Notes under the pieces: generated by a model
Database searches by the model: none
The model's input: the letters and a program-made list of their open reading frames with translations, nothing else
What the model was told of the DNA's origin: nothing
Shown: positions 29,101 to 41,100 of the stretch, piece after piece
Layout of the letters: each line of letters opens with the position of its first letter
Numbering within the stretch: the first letter of the stretch is position 1
Made by a program: the position numbers and the translations under genes
DNA from: Epiperipatus broadwayi
Taxonomy: Eukaryota; Onychophora; Udeonychophora; Euonychophora; Peripatidae
NCBI GenBank assembly: GCA_028023455.1
Contig: JAQFVV010000027.1
Location: 11,033,845-11,097,844 of the forward strand
Direction of reading: 5' to 3'
Length of the DNA: 64,000 bases

Positions 29101-32100
29101 CAATAAGAACCATCACAAAGGAAAAAAAATTTGTTCAGCATAGCAATCATATTAAATAAAGATCATCACTTTATATTCTCTGGTACAGCAATCAACAACA
29201 CATCTAACAAATATATTTCACAAATTTGAGTACTGAAGTTGTCTCTATATCTCTAAACAAAGATCAGGAATGCTAATATCAATAAAATATCTTAATCTTT
29301 TCACTCCTTAGTATATCATTACTAAAAATACAATCGCTAATATTAATCAACACAACAGCAAACTTGTAGGGTTCAGAATCATACTTATTTACTTTCAGAT
29401 TTTTAAGAACTTTCATGGCAAATGGACTTTGGACTTGCTGATCCTATATGCATTGTTCATCAATGACAGACTTTTTAGAAAAGCCTGCTAAGGTCCATTT
29501 TTTTAACTGTAATATCAAATACATAAACATAGTCTTTTAAAAAAATCTTTCATAATTAAATAGTTTTCTTAAGATATTCTTGATCGTCTTCTCATATCTT
29601 GCATAAATTCAGCTGTGATAAGACTTATAATCTAAAAAAAACAATAAAATTGATTAAAGAATTTCTGTTTAATATCTTCTACACTCGTGCATCATTTCCT
29701 ATGATCATAACCCTAGAAAATATTTCTGATAGAATCTAAATATTCTATAATTTTTCAAAATATATTCATTTGCATTAAGAATAAGAATAATCATGAAAGT
29801 AATCTTATTCCAGAAAACTAAGATATATTTCCTTCGTTTATCATTAAAAACAAAAAGGAAATTAGGATTGCCCTATATAACAGTAAAAATGTCATAACAT
29901 TCGCATGAACTTTTATAACTGTTAATAGTAAAAATTTATCATCAATATTTAAAAAATTTTCCAGACTAAAACATGAAAAACACCAAGATCTCGAGAAAGT
30001 TTTCATTCACTAAAATCACAGTAATTCTTACAGAAACTTTCTTCCACTGACCTGTTACTGGTTCCTTAACTAAGATGCTCATAGTGAAGGTGTAACAATT
30101 TGCTTACTAATACTGTGAAAAACTTGAGCATGTCTGCTATAAATTTAACACATCTTACACTTAAATATATAATCTTAAAGTTGATATTCTTACAAAATAA
30201 AAATTTAAAGAAATACAATCACAATGTAGGGTATAACACACTCTAGATCAGTGGTCTTCAACCTTTTCACACCTGCGGACTGGTAAAAATAAGGATAAGG
30301 TTTCATGGACCGGCAAAAATAAGGATAAGGTTTCGCAGACCAGCAGAAGTCTATAGATAAATTTTCTTAAAGATGTATACTGCATAGCCTTAGATGAGCA
30401 TAATTGTTATAACTGATCAAAACAACAATGTTAAATATACAAAATGCAGTTATATATTATAACGATCCAGACGAAGTGGGAGATCGCATCGCACCGCACC
30501 GCACTACCAAAGGGCGCCATCTAGGCATTTGAGCCTAGAAAAATTTATAAAGTAGGCAGATACGCGCTGTTAGGATTCCACTTTATTTACATATTTAGAT
30601 CGTTAGCCCATTGTCACTAGCTCAGTGGAATAGCAGAGATTTAATAATATCATTTACTAGTATATAAAAGAATAAAGTAAGCCACTGCCAGTAATTATCA
30701 TACAAAACATTTATTTATGCACATATATATAAGATTTAAAATTATTTTAGTATTAGTTTTACATTTTAACATTTAACATTATTTTTAACTTTACCTTAGA
30801 TTTTAATTTACATTTTAATTTCTATTATATTATAAGTTTACATTTTAATTAAGTTCGCACAGATGGGATTATAAAAGCTTGTTATAATAAGTTGCTATAG
30901 ATCGGTTACATAGATTACACGGTTAAAAACATTCCAAAGTAAGCATAAGCGATCAAAACATAAAATTATTGATTACTGACAATTGCGGAGGGAAATTTAT
31001 ATGTAACCCAATAGTATTCACCATAAGATACTTGCATTGTCACCAATAACTTAAAAAACATCCGAATAAATACATTTTAGATACTCACCGTGAGGTATCA
31101 TTATTTATCGAATGTCTATATATTTTGATCAAATATGAAACGCAAAACATAGTTAACCGATAAACAATCCATGCAAGCGTCTATAAACAACTTAAATTTA
31201 ATAGTTTTATTTAGGATCGAGCCTGAATCGACTACATAGATTTGCATTTAAAAATAAAATATTCTATCCCTACTTAACCTTAGGCAACACATTTCGCAAT
31301 CAACTGGCGCCAATCCATCTGATACATTTATGTATTCAATGTAGCATGATACGACAACACAACAATATTGTCAGGAATGTACATCTGAACAATATGTAGA
31401 AAATAGAAACGACATTGACTCTCCACCCACAGGGATGTGACATCTGTGGGCAAGTAGATCAATAAACTAAAAACTCCATAGGAATGGGCTGCGGTATTCT
31501 GCCGACTTACAAACCCATCCATAGGCAAACAGAGGGTGTGTGGCGTATATCTATAATCCTGCCCGTAGCGGATCTCATGTTACACCTACTAATTACATAA
31601 ATATATCCAATCCATTGAACCAATTCAACTACGAAATGAACAACCCAAGATTACCCTCCCTTAATATATCTTTACAAATCGATACGGCCATTCACGCCCG
31701 ACTTAAGTTTAACATTTTTATAATTAATTTAACGGAAAACAAAAATCATAATAAAACTTACAGAACAAAATTACATAAATAAATAAATAAATGGAAATGA
31801 TTTTACAAATTAAATACATTAAATAAAATTATAACTAATTAATAAAATAATGTTGGTCAGATAGAATAATATTGAAATCATTTAAATCTGGAAAGTTTTT
31901 AATTTACTGTTCATAAATTTTAAAGTCTTACGGTTATTGAAATAGTTCATCTTCGTATATTCCTTGCCGTTTGCACGTGAATTCCCACGTCGTCCGAAGA
32001 TTTGTATCCGGTTGATCGATTTATTTATCCTTTGGAGATTTTTATTATATATATATTTTTTTTTAGTGTAATTGGTCCTCAATGAAGAAACGATGGCCCA

Positions 32101-35100
32101 TTCTTCTTCCTTTCTTACAGAACTGAAGGGATTGAAGCTGTGCGTCTTTTTCAATCCCCCCAGCACTAACACCCAGCTGTTACATCGTCAATAATCAATC
32201 ACTCCTCATTCACTAACTACCAAGCTTTCCAAAACCTGTCCTTTTTATATTAATGTCAAGGATTGAATTAACATTGCGTCATGGAGTGATGATTCTTTCG
32301 CTGAGGTCCGATTTCCCAAATGGATTTCTTTCATTGATCTAAAGAGTTTCTGTTCCGATCTTTTCTATCTGACTGAGGTTATTACATTTAAATGCTCAAG
32401 GCTGGTTTTAATTTAACTAATTAACAATCATTTCCATTTCTAATTAATTACCCTGTTTTCCAAATCAAAAATATATTTCAAGACAAATTTAAAGATATAA
32501 TTTTATCTCCAAATCTTTTTTAAAATTTAGTTTTAAAAATACCTTTTTCTTTAATAAAAATTTTATTTTAATAATTTTTCATTATCTGTGCGACTTAATA
32601 TATAAGAGTTTAAGACGATATTTTAATTTCAATTTTTAAAGAAAGTTTTTAAATGCGAACTTTTTATTTTAACTTGTTTAATAATATATATAAAAAAAAA
32701 CAATGTAACGAACGTCTGTGCTCGTTACAATATATATGTGGAGTTTGTATAATAAAAAACTTTTTTTTTTTTAATTTTTTTAGAAAAGTAATAAAAAATT
32801 TAATTCTACCCCCCCCCCCCAACCCTCATAAACATCTGTGATAACTAGAAAAACAAATTAATTTATGTATGATTGATTAGATTTTGTTTTCATTGTTTCT
32901 TTTTTTTTTATTGGGTAAAAATGAGATGAAAAAATAAATAAAAATTGTTTATATTAATTAAAAGTTTCAACTCTTATTATTTTGTTATTACAACCTTTCC
33001 TGCCAATCTACTGGCGGACCGGTAAAAAACTTCTGCGGCCCGGCACTGGTCCACAGACCAAGGGTTGAAAAACACTGCTCTAGATAAAGTGCTCCATACA
33101 ACACTTACATCTTAAAAAAAAGATGGATAAAATTCTACATTTATCTCTTGAATGCTTTATTGGATTAAATTTAAATAATTGCTGCAGATTATTCACATTT
33201 CATTCTATTATTGGAATTCACAATTATTTTGCTTACATAGTTAAGACATCTTTGTGACTGTTGGAATAATTAATACAGAATGATTATATAATAGAATCAA
33301 AATGTACAATTTATAATAAATATAATATTTTTACCCCTCTTTAACTATATTATCTCAATTGTTAATTCCTGTGCACATGATAGTCAGAACGTTATATTTA
33401 ATTAACTATATTGTGTTATTAAATGTCCATTGGGCATGTTTTGTTGCACAATTAAACTTAATTTCAAACAAAATATCATACCTGAATGAGAATCAACAGC
33501 CGGTTCAGGTGGCCATGACAGTGTAGGTATAGGAAGATCAGCATCCCTATCAGCATCTCGAGGATCTAATACACTTTGTGGAGCACGTCCAATAGAAGTT
33601 GCTCTGCGCATCATTTCTCGTAAACTGACACTACAAGAGTTAAAGAATTTCAAAACTCCAAATACTAAATTTATCTTTTCTCACAATATTTTTTTAAAAA
33701 ATAATAAGTTGCCAGAAATTTAATGAATTTCACATTTATAAAAATAAAAAATATTATTTTAAATTGAAATAGTTTATTCACACACATGCACAACTCACTT
33801 CCTTGCAGGGATGTTGGTGTTATTTGGACCTAACCCAGCATTTGATAGAGCATCAACTGCCTGACTAATAGCTTCATAAGCATTGGTAGTGGTAGTTTCT
33901 GAAAATCAAATACATATATATATAATAGATGTACATACAGACATATGAATATATTTATTTATAATCAAATATACCTGTATCAGAATCTTTATTTGACACC
34001 GGATAGCACATAGCTACACAAGCATGAAAAATATTCCTGTTACCATCGCAACGCTCTGAGAGAATTTTCTGAAGAGAATTATGACCTTGTATGGAATCTA
34101 TGTGGATACAAAACATTAAGAATTATATACAGAACACATCTAACAAATAATTATTGATGCCATTCTTTTATAATTACTAATTATTGGCAGAAACATCATC
34201 TAAGCATGAAAAATGGCAAGTTGCTAATCGATCCTTTTTTTTTTAACATTAAAATATCAAATCCTTTAGAGTAATATAATGTCTATAAGAAAAAAAATAA
34301 CATGAAAAAAATATATTTATCAAATGATCGATCATTAGGTGTGATCAATGTAAATATTATAAAAGAGATTATCTGATAAAGGCAAGGAATTCTATAAATC
34401 TGGAAAATGAATATCTATGCCAAAAATTGCAATAAAGATACATTTATTTCAAATAAAAGATACATCATAAAATATTATCTTCACAATATCAATAGATAAT
34501 ACTATAACAGAAATCATGATAATGCATAACAGCTAGGCTAACTACTGGAAAATTTGTCAAAAAAATTTGCAATGCTGAATAACATTTGTGAAATTTGGCA
34601 AGCTAACAAGTTACACTTTCAATTATTGTTTTTTCAGATTTCGTTTTATACTGACTTACATCAATAATTAATTTATAAATACGAAATTTGTTTTCTAAAT
34701 AAAGCTATTACTTTTTTATATAATAAATATTAGAACAATTGTAATATCATTATTTGTTTTCATAATAAATTATATTTCACAAATATTTAAATGTATATAG
34801 TGATGTATTTGTTTTCTAAATATTATTTTCATATTTTTATAAATATAAAAATGTACATTGTATCATACTTGTTTCATACATAATTTGTATTATTTTCATA
34901 CATTAAAATGTAAATCATACCACATGTTTTTAAATAAATTTCACTATTTTCATATTGTTGCTTTCTTTTCACTCATATTTTCTTGTCAACTTTCATTTAG
35001 AATAGTATTTCCAGCAACTAGGTAGAACATACAAAAGAATGTCATCCAATTATTGTATATAAAATAGAATATACATTTTGTCAATATATTAAAAATATAT

Positions 35101-38100
35101 CAAAATAATAATGTTATCACTAGATTCCCTTCAAGTAGCTCCACAATATTCCTCTTCAAATGTATTATTCCACACTTTCCTAATCTACTATTACTCAGCA
35201 AACTTTGCAATTTGTTATCCCATCTTAATCTTGCTTTTGTCTTAAATTTTTTCTTATCTCTAGTTATCCAATCAAATTTTTTTTTAATGCAGTTTACGTG
35301 TGTTCTTTTAAAAAATAAATATCCTAAAAAGGAATCTTGGGATCAGACAAGATAAAAAAAAAATACCAAATTTTAAATACTTTTTCAAATTTCCTTTTTT
35401 TTTTTTTTGTTCATCATAACCCCCCCCCCCCACTAATCTTTAAAAAATGTACTGCTTAGAAGAAAATAGAAAACAATATGTATATTTTTTCCCCCTCCCC
35501 CCCCTTTTTTCCTCCCTCCTTTCCCCCGGTTTTCCGTCCTGCCCATACTTTCCTGCCTTTGAAAATCTACACTTCAAAGCTAATAATTTAGTTTACTACT
35601 TTTTAATATAAGCAGAATTGCTATGACAAGAATAAAAGATGTAAAACTGTCATCATTCAAAATTAATAACTAGTTTCTTTCTCAGACTTTTAATAAAATA
35701 TACTTCAATCTTTTTTGATAAAATACAACTTATTCCATCTATGTTTCCAATTGAGATCTCAAAAGAGAAAAGGCTTAGCAAAAGATAGAACTAAAGAATA
35801 AAGTAAAAAAAAAAGAATAATCTAGAACCAAATTATGTTAAGAATGAAATTTCATATAAAAGCATATATTTAAAAGACATCTTGAAAACTCATATAGCAT
35901 TCAAGTGTAATCTAATGATTGGTTTGATGATAACTATATCTGCAGAAACACTATTAACCATTTATCTTTTGATCAAAATCTTGCTATAAATATAGCATCA
36001 ATAGCTATTTCTGAATTAAATATAATAAAATTACCTATGGAATAACAACTGGCAGCCAGATGACTGAATCAAAATTTTTATGATTGATAAAAAAAATGGG
36101 GCTTGAAAGTAGTCAACTATTAGCAATCATGTATTACTTATACACAACTCTTTTTATTACTGATTAAACTGATGCTGAATTGGCAAAAGTTTTTAAAAAA
36201 AGGTAGGAAAAAAAAAGTTCAATTTATTCAAATGACTAAAGTTATGTTCAACCACTACAAAACTCATTCATTATTTGACCTCCGCTTCCCCGAAATATCC
36301 AGAAACATTTGTGGCCCCATAAAAAAAAAATTCTTAATAGGGGCACATGCTCTCATTATACAATTTTTTTATATTTATATTTAGTTTATTTAAATGATTT
36401 TATTTACATTAAAATGCAAAACACTTAAAAGAATTACAAATATTACAAAGATTGTAAAATATGAAACACAAAACTCATTAATAATAATTAGAATAAAAAT
36501 TGAATACAATAAAACACATTTTAATTATATTTTTGAAGACTAAACTTGATAAAAAAATAATGGATAAAAAAAGTCATTTATATCATTTGCACTTACTAGC
36601 TTCTTGTTCTAAAGATATTAAACAATGCCTAACTGCTTCAAAGTCACAGCGTAAAATATGAGGCATCATCACTTGATTCTACAAAAAAATCAACACAAAA
36701 TATTATATAAATAAGCAGATGAATAACTATATAATAAAAATAAAAACTTTTTATTCATACCTCCAATGCTAACACTAGGACTGCCACTTTATTTTTTTGA
36801 TTTAAACTGACATTAGGTAAACTATGAATCCCAAGGCCTAAACACCGAGCTGCAGGCAAATCTAACCACATAGGATCCTTTATTCCTTCAATGCAATTCT
36901 TCATCAGTGGATACACATTATCATTCCCATCAGTCAAAAGAGTGACACAACTCTAAAAGATTGACATTATTCAAAAAAGCACTTTAAATAGTAAATTACT
37001 TTCTTTAGCCAACTAAAAATTCTGTAGCTTTTTGTTATTTTACATATGCTCACCTCTCCATAATTGTAGAGATTGATTTTTAGAATGTCTTGTCCCAAAA
37101 AAGACATTGTGTCAGTTGGAAAAACACTATCTTGTTCAGATTTTCCAGTACATAGATTGTAAATGACATAATTCAGTTTAAAACTTCTTTTAACAATTGC
37201 ATGTATGCCTAAATATATATATAAACGAGTTAATGCATTTAGATAAAAAATGATCAAGAGAAAGCAAAAAATAATCACTTACTTAGTAATTAATACAAAT
37301 TCACGAATAAGTTTGCAAAACCTCATTTAACTATACAACCTATTATTTCAATCAAAAAACAAAATTATTTAAAAAGAATGCTTTATTAGCTGTCTATTTA
37401 TGTAACAATAGCACAATCTTAGATAAATATTTACAATAATACAAATAGGTAATAGTTTTAAGTATATTATTATCTGTACTAATTAATAACTTGGACTAAT
37501 ACCATGTTTTTTCTCCTGTCATTCTTAAGTTATAAAATAACTAGTCTAACAATATAATGTACACATATTTTATAGTATGCTTAGGCTATTCTGAAATATT
37601 TATATTTAATTAAAATATATGCACATTAAAAAAAATCTACTTCAGTTGTAATTTATCAAAGATACAACATATCAACAATAATCTATTGTTTACAAGAACT
37701 TTTACTACAAAAAATTTAGGACAATACACTACTTTGAATAACATATTTACTGCTACTAACAGTTATGTTATGATTTTCAAATATAGTTAGAAATAAGATC
37801 TTTGGTACCAAAACCTAATTGATAGAAGTTACATTTCATCAAGATGGTTTGATTGAGTTTGATGAATCTGTTATCAAACAGTGCTACAAACTTTATTTTT
37901 GTCCTTTACCAATTATGCACAAAAAATGTGAATTTTCCATAATATAATGGTTTACCTTATTTTTATCTGAAAAGACAATAGTTAATTTATCATTTATCCG
38001 CATATTAAATTCACTAATGTTTTTTTTATCACTAGTTATCAGTAAATCATATGCATGAACTTATTATCGATATAAAGAGTATTTGCAAAGACATTCATTA

Positions 38101-41100
38101 AAATGAAATGGTTTTGCAATTGCATTAACAACAAAGAATTCTTTGGTAGCTATGAGTTGGAACTAAGCTTTATTTGCTTGAAATTGCTTTAAACTACAAT
38201 TTAAATAACAAATAAAATCCTTACATTAGGTGTGAATAATAAGATATTTGGAGATAAACTGTTACTTCTTCCACAGGATGTTGCTCAACTAGCACTTATC
38301 GATTTAGCCCTATCCAAATCCTTGATAATTCAATTTATTAATGATGATGAGACATTAAGATATCCATCAACAATATATTTAGCTATGTCATTTAACTGGC
38401 CATCAATGTTCTTGATCTAATATGAAGTTTAAAACACATCCTAATTTTATTCCATTTGTTACAGAGAACACAATTTCATTATTACTAATATAGAGAATAT
38501 ATTCTTCTATATTTCTGTATCAACATATAAAGCAATTGCTATATGCATTTAGATATAATAGAAATGTCTAAATTAACAATCATAATTTAACAAGAAAAAT
38601 TAAATGGCTTTTTGGAAAAGTTTATGGCAGAATTCTTATGCATCTTGTATTATATGCAAGACAGTTTCTAATGGAGACTCACTTAATTACTATCACCATT
38701 CCATATTTATTAATAATTTAATTTTTAAAAAATAGCCTGGAATATATGTATTAACTTGATATTACAATACAAGATGGAAATCTTTAGATGTAATGTATAA
38801 ATTATGAATTCATAGTTTTAATTATTTTGTCTTTAATCTTGTAATCTCAATTTCATAAATTATTAAAAAACTTTAATAAAAGTTATAGATTACAAAATTT
38901 ACATCAACAATTATTATCACATTCATAAAAGAAAATAGTCTGTATATAATAGGATGGTAAAAACATTTCTGCATTTTACATTCAGTGATTCAGTAAATGA
39001 CTTGTCATAAAGATTTGTCATTTTACTCCATTGTTATTATAGAATTATGAGTGATAATACTTCATCTTTCATTTGGATATTTTAAAAAAATGACTAAAAT
39101 TTTGTCCTCAACGATTTAATTCTTAATATGGAAAATCCTATGGAATTTGCTATGAACTATAATGTAAACCACATAAAGAACTAATATATTAAAAATTGAA
39201 ATTCACTTTATTGGAAGTAAATATTTTGAAATTATAACACAGAATATATCTTTTGTAATTAAAACCTTCCTTTTGCAAAAATAATGCATAACAATGCAAT
39301 ATTAAATGATGGGTTATTGTACAAAGATTAAATGTTAGAAAAAAACGGATGTAAACAATCAAATAGCTTAGGTATCTTGATTTATTTACTTTTATTTGTG
39401 ACAAGTTTTGCTTCACAAAACAAGTCCAGAAAATTCTGTGGAAAGAAAAATTAACGGTCTTAAGATAAATACTATACTCCAGGAAATTGTTTCCAAATGA
39501 TTTTACTTTCAGAAAATTAACAAAATTAGATTCATCCTCCAAATCTAATGTTTTACATAAGACATTGAAGAGACAGATGAAATTTTTTGAATGTTAATTT
39601 CATTATATAAAAATGACATAAAAGCAAAACTTAAACTATTTAATTTTCAATCATCTTTCCAGTTCTTAATCAAAACCGTGTATTTCAAAATAGAATGAGC
39701 CAAATGACTACTTTTTGTAAATTACTAAAGTTTTCAAATTTCTCTTCTCAAACTATCCGTTTAGATATTGAAATTTTAATTTAAAAAAAAAAAACTAATG
39801 GTTTATTGCTCAGAAGTTCATAAAAAGTTTGATTACTGGAAGTGACAGAACTGATATTGGATTATCCACATTCCTATAGTTAAAGTTATCTTGTTTCAGA
39901 AATTAAATAAAAGGAAAATTAACTGCAATCGATATACTGGATATCTTAAAAAAAAAAATCCAATTCCTTCACATTATGTAAGTTTAGCAACCTCATAACA
40001 GTCGCCAAATGCCTCATGGATACTATTTATAGATTTATATTTATTTATTTATAACAATTTACAATAAACTCCATGTGAAGAAAAAAATCACGGGTGCAAT
40101 TATTGCTAGGGAGTTCATAAAAAGTTTGAGTACCAAAGGTGCGAGTGCCAGAATTGACCCTGGGACCTCTCGATCCCAAGTCGACGCTCTACCAACTGCA
40201 ACTAATTGCATAGGGTAAAAATATAATAAAAAATATACAAATGCATAAAACTTATATGAAATAATAAAATTAACAGTCAAAATTTTAAAAAAATTAAAAT
40301 AATTGAAATATAAATAGTTATCATCTAATAATATTAAAAAAAAAAAAAAAAATTAATATAAACATATGTGTATTTAAAATTTTAACAGTGTGTATGTTTA
40401 AATTCAAATTTTCAGTTTATTGCTATTTTATTTATTTTTAAATAAATCTTTTTTTTTTTAGTTTTTATTAATCTTTAAAATCATTAAACATGCAACATCC
40501 CAACTTATTACAAATACCAACATATGAAGATATCTATTTGATACCAAAAATTCATTGTACTAAACATTTAACAATTGTTTATATGAACTCTCTAAGTTTG
40601 TGTCAATTCAATATAGATGATTTGTACATCTAAATTTGGAATTAGCATAAAAAAATTTAAAAAGAAATTCTTTTTATGTTTAGATAAATGACAAAAATTG
40701 TGGAATGAACATTTGTACTTGTGTTTTAATTTATTATTTATTATAAAAATATAGAGTACATTTTTTTTTGCCCTATTTTAATATAAAATAATTGAACTTA
40801 CAAGATGAATAAAGATAAAACTGACAGATTACCTTGAGTATCAACAGCAACAGCCAGAATTTGCCCACTATCAGTAATATCTACCTTCTTAGGAATTTTC
40901 TGAAAACAATCTGGAACCCGGGGTGCACTACCAGGTTTAACAACCTACAATAAATTTTCATATAATGAATATATATTGTAATATATTACATACATATAAA
41001 TAGCTTATAAAGCATTAAAACCTGAAGATCTTCTTTGCGTAATACTCTGCAATCCTGGAGCATGGCAGCTACATCATCTGAACTATTAGTATTTAATTGT

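Noticed and set aside
31882-32172. 96-codon minus-strand ORF inside copy C
   Set aside because: The frame is not kept in copies A and B, and the sequence includes the conserved hairpin, so it is non-coding.
39189-39542. 117-codon minus-strand ORF
   Set aside because: Residue make-up (F, Y, L, N, K rich) is that of translated A+T-rich intron, and no domain is visible.
40100-40207. A real tRNA gene
   Set aside because: Only A- and B-box-like stretches are present. No closed acceptor stem or proper anticodon arm can be drawn, and a second copy of the body lies nearby, so it is a SINE.
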